Shown here: one piece after another, positions 22,576-30,677 of the stretch
How positions within the stretch are numbered: position 1 is the first letter of the stretch
How the letters are laid out: every line of letters begins with the position of its first letter
Assembly (NCBI GenBank): GCA_900544575.1
Contig: UQVO01000001.1
Span: forward strand, 62,001 to 126,000
Source of the DNA: an uncultured Eubacteriales bacterium
Lineage (GTDB): Bacteria > Bacillota > Clostridia > Christensenellales > CAG-917
Length of the DNA: 64,000 nucleotides
Reading direction: 5' to 3'
The notes under the pieces: generated by a model
The model's database searches: none
Seen by the model: only the letters and a program-made list of their open reading frames with translations
What the model was told of the DNA's origin: nothing
Made by a program: the position numbers and the translations under genes

Positions 22576-23406
22576 TCAGAACCCCGTGTAAAGCTCCGCA
22601 AGCAGTTCCGACACGCGCTTGCCGAAAAGAGGGTGTACGACATACGGCGCGATTTCCGCAAGCGGTTCGAGCACGAACGCGCGCTTGTGCATTTCGGGAT
22701 GCGGAAGTATCAGGTCGCCCTCTCCCCGCACCTCGCCGTCGAAAAATATCATATCGAGGTCCAGCGTCCTGTCCCCCCAATGCACGCTGCGCTCTCTGCC
22801 GCACTCGTTCTCTATGCGCCGCATAACGGCGAACAGTTCGTCCGCGGTAAGCAGCGTGACCACTTTCAGCGCGGAATTAAGGAACTCCCCCTTTGCCGCC
22901 CCGCCGTAAGGCTCGGTGGGTATGCGGCGGCTCTCCTCGACGGAAAGCACGAGCCTTTCCGCTCTGAGCAGTCCGACGGCTTTGTCGAGGTATGCGTTTC
23001 TGTCGCCGAGGCTGGACCCTGCGGCGATGTATGCGGTGCTGCGCTTCACGACGGAGCGCACCGCAACGGAACGGAACACCCCTTTCATAGGCGCGTCGGG
23101 CTTGTCCACCGTGACTTCCGCGCGCGCGAACGCGGGGAAAGCAAGCATAATCTCCCTCGCGAGCGAAAGAGAAATACATTCCAGCAGATTTCTGCTCTCT
23201 CCGCACAAAAAGGCTTTTATCAGCTTGCATACGGCGGCATAACTCACCGTTTTGTCAATATCGTCGCTTTCCGCCGCCGCCGACACGTCGAGGTCGAGCA
23301 CCGCCGAAACCGAAAAGCGCTGCGCCTCCGTCTTCTCTTCCGGATTGACCCCGTGGCACGCCGTCACTTCGTAGCCGCGTATTATTATGCTTCCGTTCAC
23401 ACTCAT
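22576..23406 (-). CDS. folK: Bifunctional dihydroneopterin aldolase / HPPK (FolB-FolK)
   Basis: A 276-residue fusion for two consecutive folate steps: dihydroneopterin aldolase (about residues 1-118) and 6-hydroxymethyl-dihydropterin pyrophosphokinase (about 120-276). FolB signs are GVNPEEKTEAQRF and VTVDKPDAP. FolK signs are AYIAAGSSLGDR, RTLDLDMIFFDGE and LPHPEMHKRAFVL. I chose ATG 23406, 11 bp after the folP stop; a longer upstream frame lacks folate-enzyme sequence. The last gene of the fol operon. Confidence 0.94.
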   Translation of the reverse strand: MSVNGSIIIRGYEVTACHGVNPEEKTEAQRFSVSAVLDLDVSAAAESDDIDKTVSYAAVCKLIKAFLCGESRNLLECISLSLAREIMLAFPAFARAEVTVDKPDAPMKGVFRSVAVRSVVKRSTAYIAAGSSLGDRNAYLDKAVGLLRAERLVLSVEESRRIPTEPYGGAAKGEFLNSALKVVTLLTADELFAVMRRIENECGRERSVHWGDRTLDLDMIFFDGEVRGEGDLILPHPEMHKRAFVLEPLAEIAPYVVHPLFGKRVSELLAELYTGF

Positions 23407-23417
23407 CCGTCCGCCTC

Positions 23418-24197
23418 TCACTTTCCGAGGGCGGCTTTCACCGCCATCAGATTTTCTTTGACGTCGTGCACCCGCACGAAGAGCACGCCCATACGCGCCG
23501 CACGCGCGCTGCAATCCATAGTCGCCGTCAGCCGCGTTTCGGGCACGCCGCCGAGGAAGGATTTCCTCGACGCGCCGAGCAGCAGCGGACATCCCGCCGC
23601 TGAAAGAAGGTCATAGTGTTCCAGAAGATACCAATCCTCTTCCGCTCCGCGGTTGAAACCTATGCCTCCGTCCAGAATTATGCGTTCGCGCGGAACTCCC
23701 GCGCGTTCCGCCTTCGCGACCGCGGCGGAAAGCCCCGCAAGTTTGTCCGTCATCAGGTCGTAGGTAAGGCTCTCCCTGCGGTTGTGCATTATGCAGAGCG
23801 ACGCGCCGTGCGCGGCGGCGACTTCCGCCATTCCCGCATACATAAGGCAGGACACGTCGTTTATCATATCCGCTCCCGCGGCGAGCGCCGCGTCGGCGAC
23901 TTCGGGATAAAACGTATCCACGGACAGAGGGACGTCGGTCACGGCGCGCACTTTTTCCACGGCGGGTATCACCCTCGCCATCTCTTCGAGCGCTCCGACC
24001 TGCTTCGCCCCGGGGCGCGTGGACTGTCCGCCGAGGTCGATTATTTCCGCGCCGTCCGCCGCCATACGCAGCGCACGCGCGGCGACGCCCTCTCCCGCGC
24101 GGCTCAAAGGATAAAAGGAGTCGGGTGTGAGATTGAGAATGCCCATAACGTGCGTTCCGCCTTCGAACCGCCTGCCTCTCACTTCGAACGCGCTCAT
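23418..24197 (-). CDS. folP: Dihydropteroate synthase
   Basis: A 259-residue TIM-barrel enzyme condensing pterin pyrophosphate with p-aminobenzoate; target of sulfonamides. Signature motifs: MGILNLTPDSFY, DLGGQSTRPGA, SVDTF, DGGIGF and LLGASRKSFLG. The start overlaps the folE stop as ATGA. Confidence 0.96.
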   Translation of the reverse strand: MSAFEVRGRRFEGGTHVMGILNLTPDSFYPLSRAGEGVAARALRMAADGAEIIDLGGQSTRPGAKQVGALEEMARVIPAVEKVRAVTDVPLSVDTFYPEVADAALAAGADMINDVSCLMYAGMAEVAAAHGASLCIMHNRRESLTYDLMTDKLAGLSAAVAKAERAGVPRERIILDGGIGFNRGAEEDWYLLEHYDLLSAAGCPLLLGASRKSFLGGVPETRLTATMDCSARAARMGVLFVRVHDVKENLMAVKAALGK

Positions 24198-24751
24198 TTC
24201 CTTTCCCCCGTATAAGACAACAGCAGAGCGAGCGCGGAGGGGTCGATATCCCCGCGCACGGCATAGCTCACCGTGGACGAACCCGCCTTTTTCACCCCTC
24301 TTGCGGTCATACAGGTGTGCACCGCTTCCACGACGACGGCGACCCCTTTCGGCGCAAGAAAATCAAATATCGCGTCCGCTATCTGCGCGTTCATACGTTC
24401 CTGCAATTGCAGTCTGCGCGCGTACACCTCCACGACGCGCGCGAGTTTGCTCAACCCCGCGACTCTGCCGTCGGGCACATAGGCTATGTGCACCCTGCCG
24501 AAAAAAGGCATAAGGTGATGCTCGCAGGTGGACGAAAACTCGATGTCGCGCTCCGCCACAAGCCCGCTTCCGCTCTCGGCAAATGTCTTTGCAAGGTGTT
24601 CCGCCGCACTTTCGCCGTATCCCGAAGTCAGTTCTTCCAGCATACGCGCCACCCTTTCGGGCGTATCCTTCAACCCTTCGCGCTCCGCGTCTTCGCCCAT
24701 TGCGGCGATGAGTTCCTTTACGGCTCTCTCTGCTCTTTCTCTGTCCACCAT
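24194..24751 (-). CDS. folE: GTP cyclohydrolase I
   Basis: A 185-residue enzyme for the first committed step of folate synthesis (GTP to dihydroneopterin triphosphate). Zinc ligands are in TCEHH and AVHTCM. The substrate site includes LSKLARVVEVYARRLQLQE. ATG 24751 has GAGGTG six bases upstream. About 98 bp of GC-rich sequence with possible hairpins separate it from folC. It overlaps folP by ATGA. Confidence 0.95.
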   Translation of the reverse strand: MVDRERAERAVKELIAAMGEDAEREGLKDTPERVARMLEELTSGYGESAAEHLAKTFAESGSGLVAERDIEFSSTCEHHLMPFFGRVHIAYVPDGRVAGLSKLARVVEVYARRLQLQERMNAQIADAIFDFLAPKGVAVVVEAVHTCMTARGVKKAGSSTVSYAVRGDIDPSALALLLSYTGERK

Positions 24752-24849
24752 ATTTTCACCTCGCGGGCACCGCCCGCCCGTAATTCCTTCCCTGCGCCTG
24801 CGGCGCAATGCTCCGCACCGCCGCATTCCGCCGTGCGGTCTGCTCGCGT

Positions 24850-26178
24850 TTATGCGTCCGCGTCCTTTTTTGCCAGCTCGTGAAAGAGAGTCAGCGACCC
24901 GAAAACTACCGTCGTATCGCACTCTCCCGCAAGCGCTTCCTCCACGGCTTCGCGCACTCCGCCGCAAACGCTCACGGGTGCGTCCGTCACGCTTTTGCAG
25001 CACTCCGCGAGTGCGCCCGCGGACAAAGCCCGCGGCGAGTCCGGCGTGACGGTGTAAACCTCCGACGCAAACGGCAGCGCCGCCTGCATAGCCTTTGCGT
25101 ACTCCTTGTCCGCAAGCACGCCGACGACTGCGGCAATGCGTCTCGCGGGGAGATATTCCGCCACGGTTTCCGCAAGCGCCTGCGCCCCCTGCGGATTGTG
25201 CGCGCCGTCCAAAACAAGCGTTTTCCCCTGCGGAATGACAATGTCATACGGCGATTGTGCGATATTGTCCGCCGTCAGCACCTCGAAGCGCGCGTGCCAT
25301 ACGGCACGTTCCAGCCCCTCTTTCACCGCCTGCGGCGTGACGCGCATACCCTGCTCGCGCAGCATATTCGCCGCTTCGACCGCAAGCGCGGCGTTGACGA
25401 GCTGATGTGCTCCGAGCAGTCTTGTCGCATACTCTTCCCCGCCGTACAAAAACCTCTGTCCCGCAAGCGAGCGGGCAAGGGGCTTCGCCTCGCCGCAAAC
25501 GCGGCAGAGAGGATAAAGCACTTCCGCAGCCCCTTTTTCCTGCGGGCAGGTGACCGCCGCGCCCCGGATTATCGCAGCCTTTTCGCGTGCGATTTCACCG
25601 AGCGTATCACCGAGCAGCGCGCAATGGTCGCGGCCTATTTTCGTAATCACGGACAGGATTTTCTTTTTCACCGCGTTCGTGGCGTCCCATCTGCCTCCGA
25701 GCCCCGTTTCGAGCACGACGGCGTCGCACCCCTCTTCCCTGAACGCAAGCAGGGCGAGCGCGGTTTCCTGTTCGAAGGCGGTGGGACGGAACGCTTTCAT
25801 CGCGGCGGCACGTCCGTATTCCGCCGTCACCGCGGCGGACCTCGCGGCGCGCTCCCTTTCCGTAACGTCGCGGACGACGGTCATATATTCCGCCACCTTG
25901 TCGTCCGAAAGCGGTTTGCCCGCAATGCGGAAACGCTCGTTGTAGCGGAGCACGGACGGAGAGTTGTACGTCCCGACGCGGTAGCCCGCGGCGGTGAGCA
26001 CGGCGGTGAGCATTGCGCTGACCGAGCCCTTGCCGTTGGTGCCCGCGATGTGAACGACGGGATACGCCACGTCGGGAGAGCCGAGCGCGTCGAGCAGTTC
26101 CCTCTCCCTTTCCAGGCCGTAATCCGAGCCGTCCGCCTCTATCGCACGGATGTAATCGAGAGCTTCGGAATAAAACAA
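24850..26178 (-). CDS. folC: Folylpolyglutamate synthase / dihydrofolate synthase
   Basis: A 442-residue Mur-ligase-fold enzyme that adds glutamate to folates. The ATP loop is HIAGTNGKGSVSAML, with GLGGRWDATN and the later VLDGAHNPQGAQA. I place the start at a TTG (26178) giving MFYSEALDYI, the usual FolC N-terminus; AGGAGG lies six bases upstream. The in-frame sequence above it is the riboswitch, not coding. First gene of folC-folE-folP-folBK. Confidence 0.93.
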   Translation of the reverse strand: MFYSEALDYIRAIEADGSDYGLERERELLDALGSPDVAYPVVHIAGTNGKGSVSAMLTAVLTAAGYRVGTYNSPSVLRYNERFRIAGKPLSDDKVAEYMTVVRDVTERERAARSAAVTAEYGRAAAMKAFRPTAFEQETALALLAFREEGCDAVVLETGLGGRWDATNAVKKKILSVITKIGRDHCALLGDTLGEIAREKAAIIRGAAVTCPQEKGAAEVLYPLCRVCGEAKPLARSLAGQRFLYGGEEYATRLLGAHQLVNAALAVEAANMLREQGMRVTPQAVKEGLERAVWHARFEVLTADNIAQSPYDIVIPQGKTLVLDGAHNPQGAQALAETVAEYLPARRIAAVVGVLADKEYAKAMQAALPFASEVYTVTPDSPRALSAGALAECCKSVTDAPVSVCGGVREAVEEALAGECDTTVVFGSLTLFHELAKKDADA

Positions 26179-26210
26179 AAAGCACCTCCTCAGAAGCACT
26201 TCTTCTCGCA

Positions 26211-26312
26211 AGTGAAGCGGGAGTGAAAAATGCACCGCAAGCCCGAAGGCTTTTCGTCCGTGAGCACCCCCCGTCTCAGCGGCACTTGACGCGCAAGTTT
26301 CTACTACTTCCA
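26211..26312 (-). promoter_or_regulatory. Tetrahydrofolate (THF) riboswitch
   Basis: On the minus strand the segments occur in THF-riboswitch order: GGAAGTAGTAG, GCGCGTCAAGTGCC, GACGGGGGGTGCTCAC, GGACGAAAAGCC, then TTGCGGTGCA and CACTCCCGCTTC. These parallel the known consensus (GGAGAGUAG, CGCGUUAAGUG, GGGAUGUCGUCAC, ACGAA, GCGGUGAAUC, GCAUCCGCUCC). The 3' CACTCC can pair with the folC ribosome site GGAGGTG (26189-26183), suggesting translational control. It lies between the promoter and folC. Confidence 0.85.
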
Positions 26313-26337
26313 AGTAATATGGGGTAAATCAAAGAGA

Positions 26338-26366
26338 ATTATAACACCTATCCCCTCCCTCGGCAA
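26338..26366 (-). promoter_or_regulatory. fol operon promoter
   Basis: -10 TATAAT (26338-26343), 17-bp spacer, -35 TTGCCG (26361-26366). Expected start near 26331, about 20 nt before the riboswitch and 153 nt before the folC start. Confidence 0.7.
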
Positions 26367-26390
26367 GGGAATGAACGAAATAGCCGCACA

Positions 26391-26421
26391 AAACAAACGC
26401 CGCCCGCATTTACGGACGGCG
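26391..26421 (-). terminator. Intrinsic terminator after the DUF5058 pair
   Basis: 9-bp stem CGCCGTCCG/CGGGCGGCG (one G-U pair), loop of 6, then TTTGTTTTG on the minus strand. It separates the membrane-protein pair from the fol promoter. Confidence 0.85.
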
Positions 26422-26440
26422 CGGACAATTCAACTTATCG

Positions 26441-27352
26441 TTATTCTTCGTCTTTGCGACGTTCCTCGATTGCTTCTTCGAGGAGCACGGCGCTTTCGTG
26501 CACGGCTTCCTCTTCGACGATGTCGGCGGTTTCAACCGCGGCGGTCTTTCCAGAAGCGGGATTTTCGTCCGCTTTCTGCGCCGCTTCAATCGCAAGCACC
26601 TTCTCGTAGGACATACCGGACGCAATGGCTTCAAGACGGCGGAGTTCCTCCTTTTCGCGCATCTTCTTCTTTTCGCGCAGCATCTGGAATATGGCAAACA
26701 CGAGGCAGATGGCGATGCCGACGAAGAGATATGCCGAGCCGGGGTCCATCCCCACCACGCCGAGCACTATCGACAAAATGACGACTATGATAATCGGTCC
26801 TATCGCGAGCTTGGGATTGCGCACTATATACTTGCCGCCGAGCGAGCCGAACAGCGCGTACACCACGCAGCCGAACGCGGGCGTGAGATAGGGCGCGTTG
26901 TCAATCATCTCCGTGAGATTGGGGATGACGGCAAGGCACAGCACGATTATGCCTATGATGAGTATGGTGACCAGCGAACTCGTCGCGATGGCGATGGTGG
27001 CGACGATTTCGTCCTCCTCCGTCCCTCTCTTCGTGCCCGCGATTTCCTGCGCTTTGACCACGCAGGGAATTTTGAGGTTGGAAAGGTTGCCCGTGAGGAA
27101 GGACAGGTACATTCCGTTGACGCCGACCATCGGAGAATAGATTATCGGTTCCGCAACGCCGGAGAGCGCCATCAGGATGAAGGGCGAGATGACCGCCGCC
27201 GTGCCGAACACGCTCCAATCGGGTTCTACGTCGTAATACAGCGCAAGCCAAAGGGGTATGGTGCAGATGAGTATCATACCCGCACCCAGCCAAAGCCTGC
27301 CTATGAGGTGCATACGCGCGTTGTTGTCAAGCAAAGTTTTCATCTTTTTCAT
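26441..27352 (-). CDS. Polytopic membrane protein, partner of DUF5058 protein
   Basis: A 303-residue integral membrane protein with about seven hydrophobic segments up to residue 225. A basic linker and an acidic, Ala/Glu-rich cytoplasmic tail follow. A polar loop (about residues 95-120) sits between membrane segments. I do not recognise a named family. It starts 12 bp after the DUF5058 gene with a strong AAGGAGG, and the two are most likely the halves of one transporter or channel. Substrate unknown. Confidence 0.7.
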   Translation of the reverse strand: MKKMKTLLDNNARMHLIGRLWLGAGMILICTIPLWLALYYDVEPDWSVFGTAAVISPFILMALSGVAEPIIYSPMVGVNGMYLSFLTGNLSNLKIPCVVKAQEIAGTKRGTEEDEIVATIAIATSSLVTILIIGIIVLCLAVIPNLTEMIDNAPYLTPAFGCVVYALFGSLGGKYIVRNPKLAIGPIIIVVILSIVLGVVGMDPGSAYLFVGIAICLVFAIFQMLREKKKMREKEELRRLEAIASGMSYEKVLAIEAAQKADENPASGKTAAVETADIVEEEAVHESAVLLEEAIEERRKDEE

Positions 27353-27364
27353 ATCCGCACCTCC

Positions 27365-28210
27365 TTACATCAGCGCCGAAACGACGGCGGCGACTTCGTC
27401 GGGGTCGGGGGTGAGAGGCCATCCGTTCTCGTACGAGAAGTAGCTGATGACCGCGACGACCGCCATTGCGATGAGCATACTGAACGGAGTGGAAAAACTG
27501 TCCAGCCACTTCCACCCCGCCTTGTTGATGAACAGGTCGAAGACGTACATACAAAGCGCGGCGATGACAATCGCAATGAAATTGTAATAGCTGTCCAGAT
27601 ATCCCGAGCCCGAAGCTATCGTCGTGAGGCTCATTGCGAGATAGCCGAGTATCATACCGATGAACACGACCTCGAAGAGCATATCGCCGATGTTGATGCC
27701 GCCGCCCGACGTCGACGTCGTCTTGGCGGAAAGCATCTGCACCTTGGGCTGGAACTTTCTGTAAAGGATGAGCACGACGGCGGGTCCCGTGACGATGGGG
27801 ATGGTCATAACGGTGGCAATCGTGACGAAATCCTGCGGGGTTATCGTGCCGTTGAGGAATTCGTTCATCGACCCCGCAATCGCGCTTGCCGCGCCGTCCG
27901 CCATCATCGTTTCGTATTGCAGCGAACCTATGACGGAAAGGCGTATCGCGGGCAGCGCAATGCCTATCGAACCGATGAGCGTGACCACGCCTATGCCTAT
28001 GCCGATGGCGGGCAGGATGGAAAACGTGACGGATGTGGTGATGACCTTTTTAATCTTCCCCATATCCATTTTGAGAGCCTTGGCACGGCGGAGTGAGCGC
28101 ACGATGTAATAAAGCGACATCGCGACCACGAAGACGACCACCGCGCCGTACAACCCGTAGATGAGCGGACTGTCCGGGTTGAAGCTGAACGCCGACAATG
28201 TTGAAATCAT
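27365..28210 (-). CDS. DUF5058 family membrane protein
   Basis: A 281-residue protein with about seven transmembrane segments. The N-terminal FNPDSPLIYGLYGA, followed by SILPAIGIGIG and LPAIRLSVIGSLQYE, fits the DUF5058 family as I remember it. That family occurs with a second membrane protein and is probably a transporter. ATG 28210 has AGGAGAG upstream; codons further upstream are poor. Proteins of this type are sometimes found by peptidases or amidohydrolases, none of which is adjacent here. Confidence 0.65.
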   Translation of the reverse strand: MISTLSAFSFNPDSPLIYGLYGAVVVFVVAMSLYYIVRSLRRAKALKMDMGKIKKVITTSVTFSILPAIGIGIGVVTLIGSIGIALPAIRLSVIGSLQYETMMADGAASAIAGSMNEFLNGTITPQDFVTIATVMTIPIVTGPAVVLILYRKFQPKVQMLSAKTTSTSGGGINIGDMLFEVVFIGMILGYLAMSLTTIASGSGYLDSYYNFIAIVIAALCMYVFDLFINKAGWKWLDSFSTPFSMLIAMAVVAVISYFSYENGWPLTPDPDEVAAVVSALM

Positions 28211-28337
28211 TTTTCTCTCCTCTTGGGGGTTATGCGCCCGAAAAGACGCATTCCCGAAACCCGCCCCGCCGGAAACAATCGGCGTCACTCCGAAAACCTG
28301 CCTGAACGCGACATCGGGAAAAGCTGTATATTACATA

Positions 28338-28352
28338 CGTTTATGATAAACG
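28338..28352. promoter_or_regulatory. Perfect palindrome upstream of the DUF5058 gene
   Basis: CGTTTAT-G-ATAAACG, 7-bp arms with one central base, about 130 bp before the DUF5058 start and close to a possible -10 (TAATAT on minus). Candidate operator. No clear -35 was found. The remaining 28211-28469 sequence holds no gene. Confidence 0.45.
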
Positions 28353-28469
28353 AACGCGCGCGTTTTTTCAAGTGGCAATTTAATCTTGCTTTAATCTTTC
28401 ATAATCGTGCCCTTCGGTCAAAATCCCGAAACGGGTCTTCCCGACCGAACCGCATTCTCCGCAGAAAAC

Positions 28470-28500
28470 AAAAAAGCGGACGCATCTGCGCCCGCTTTTT
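28470..28500 (-). terminator. Terminator after the surface lipoprotein operon
   Basis: Stem AAAAAGCGG/CCGCTTTTT with an inner CGCA/TGCG stem. Read on minus, it ends in a T run; it is nearly symmetric and could work both ways. Confidence 0.85.
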
Positions 28501-28515
28501 GTTTGCCGCAGCTTG

Positions 28516-30585
28516 TCAGTTCCAGCTGCCGCTCTCCGCGTCGTAAGTGTAAGTCCTCCCCGCCTGCACGGGTGCGTCGGAGCCGTACTCCCTGTATTTT
28601 ATCATATATTTGTCGGATTCTTCCTGAATGTCTTCGGCGGTGCGGATGCCCTCGTCGAAACGCGCAGTTTCCGTAATGTCGAAGACCTTATAGAAACTGA
28701 ACAGGCCGGAACCGCAGTTGCCCTCTATGCTGTTCACGGAGCTCGTGAAGCCGCTGCCCGTCGTCACCGTCGCGCCGTCGTTTTCGGAAATTATCCTGCC
28801 GCCGAATGCCGCTCCGTCCGCAAAGACGAGACTGCCGTTGACAATAAGTTCGCCCGCGGGCATATCGGGATAAACAAGCGAGCCGAAAGAGGTGTCCTCG
28901 AATTCGCTGTAAACCGTCATACTCTTCCCGACAGTCAGGGTGGCGTTCTCACTCACCGTAACGCGCGCTCCGGGCAGGAGCTTGTAATCGTACGGCATAT
29001 CGAGGGTCGTCACGGTCGTTCCGTCGCCTATCTGCCAATCGAAACGGTGCGAAAACGCAAGCCTCACGCTGGACAGCGAAATGCTGAACTCCTGGATAAG
29101 CCACCTTACCGTCACCGTCAGGTCACCGAGACTGACGTTGCCCGTCAACGTGACTTTATTTTTTCCTGACGCATTCGCAAAGTCATCGGATGCGTTCCAT
29201 TCCGTCTTGACGACGGAGCCTTCCGACATAAGAATAAACGCATTCTCGACGCCAATCAGGTCTGCTTTGGAAGTGTTGTGCTGTTTCGGAGTGGCAGTAT
29301 AAAGGTCCAGATAACTTGTTGCGGTGGCGCCGTGTTCGAAAGTCACATTCGTTTGCAGATTGTAAAACAAATCGTAGGTGTTGAAAGGTATCACCTTGCC
29401 GACCTGATAGACGGACACGGTATTCGTACCGCCGCGGTAATCGTAGACAATAAAAGGCTGATATACCGTCGAACCGCTTTCCGCCGTAACGGAGCCTTCG
29501 CCGCGGACGTAACCGCGCACGTCGAGCACCCCGCCGTCGGCAACGGTCACGCCGCCCGCGACGGACAGCACGCTGTGCTTGCCCGAAGTGTGCCCCGAAA
29601 GCTTTTGTCCCTCGTTGCCGAGCAGACCGCTGACGATGACTGCGCCTTGTATGCCGAGCTCCGCGCCGTCCTCAACGCTAAGGGTGTATTCGATGTAAGC
29701 GGGGTTTGTGTCCGCATGGGGCTGGTCGACCTGTCCGCCGAACACATACGTCGGGACGCCGACCGTATCGGATATGTCGGAATCCGCTTCGGTATCCGTG
29801 TCGGATATCGTGCGCAGCACCACGGTGAGCCCGTCGCCGACGACGGTATCCATAGCCACGGCGGTGTCTTCGAACATATAGACCGTGAGTCCGTCGGCGG
29901 ACTTCGCCGCCGCGGCAGACGCCTCGCTGATGCTGTAAAGATTGCCCTCCGCGTCCGCGAAAGTGCGGATGCAAAGTCTGCCGACCACCGTCTGTTCGTT
30001 GTAGTTCGCGGTTTCGGCAAAGGTTATCTCGACGGGATATTCTCCGCCCGCGGTGTAGGTCGCGTCGCCGCCCTCCACGGTGTATTCCGTCTGCTCCGCG
30101 CCTTCGGGCAGCGTGAGCTCGTCCGCAAACTCGTTGAAGCTGTGCGCCTTTCCGTCATACGCCGTGCCCACGAACAGATTGCCGAAATCCATATCCGCTT
30201 TCACGACGGTGAAGGTCGCGCCTTCGTCCATCGTCACCTGCACGTCGAAATCCGAGGTCACGTCAACGTCGCCGTTCATCACTTTCACCGTGCCGTCCCA
30301 CACGAGCGAAGCGCTCTCGCCCGCCTGCGGAATTCCGTCAAACTCCGCCGTGAGCCCGATTTGCAGGGTGTATCCTTCGGGCAGTCCCGTGACGTCCGCC
30401 TGGGTGCCGTCCGTGAACGGCTTCGCCCCGTCGGGAGAATAAGGCGCCTGCTGGCTGTGAACGGTCACGCCGAGCACGGGCTTTGCGGGCTCGTTGTCGC
30501 ACGCCGCGAGGCAGAATGCCAGCAGCGCGACGAGTGCGACCGCCACGGCGACAAGCGCCGCTTTGGATGTCATCTTTCGGTTCAT
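28516..30585 (-). CDS. Large exported lipoprotein of unknown function
   Basis: A 689-residue protein with a lipoprotein signal ending LAAC (Cys29). The mature part looks all-beta. An N-terminal Ig/MBG-like portion (VKADMDFGNLFVGTAYDGKA, then GGEYPVEITFAETANYNEQT) resembles repeats in Bacillota surface proteins. The second half has periodic Val/Gly/Asp strands compatible with a beta-helix or beta-sandwich stack. No LPXTG, dockerin or enzyme motif is visible. GGAGGTG precedes ATG 30585. It follows the 1046-residue exported protein by about 90 bp on the same strand. I cannot name a function. Confidence 0.75.
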   Translation of the reverse strand: MNRKMTSKAALVAVAVALVALLAFCLAACDNEPAKPVLGVTVHSQQAPYSPDGAKPFTDGTQADVTGLPEGYTLQIGLTAEFDGIPQAGESASLVWDGTVKVMNGDVDVTSDFDVQVTMDEGATFTVVKADMDFGNLFVGTAYDGKAHSFNEFADELTLPEGAEQTEYTVEGGDATYTAGGEYPVEITFAETANYNEQTVVGRLCIRTFADAEGNLYSISEASAAAAKSADGLTVYMFEDTAVAMDTVVGDGLTVVLRTISDTDTEADSDISDTVGVPTYVFGGQVDQPHADTNPAYIEYTLSVEDGAELGIQGAVIVSGLLGNEGQKLSGHTSGKHSVLSVAGGVTVADGGVLDVRGYVRGEGSVTAESGSTVYQPFIVYDYRGGTNTVSVYQVGKVIPFNTYDLFYNLQTNVTFEHGATATSYLDLYTATPKQHNTSKADLIGVENAFILMSEGSVVKTEWNASDDFANASGKNKVTLTGNVSLGDLTVTVRWLIQEFSISLSSVRLAFSHRFDWQIGDGTTVTTLDMPYDYKLLPGARVTVSENATLTVGKSMTVYSEFEDTSFGSLVYPDMPAGELIVNGSLVFADGAAFGGRIISENDGATVTTGSGFTSSVNSIEGNCGSGLFSFYKVFDITETARFDEGIRTAEDIQEESDKYMIKYREYGSDAPVQAGRTYTYDAESGSWN

Positions 30586-30677
30586 ATTACACCTCCGAAT
30601 GTTTATCGTTCGTTTTTGCGCATATAAACGCGGGATTGCGCATTATGCCGCACACAAACGACTTCCCCGTCAGTAAC

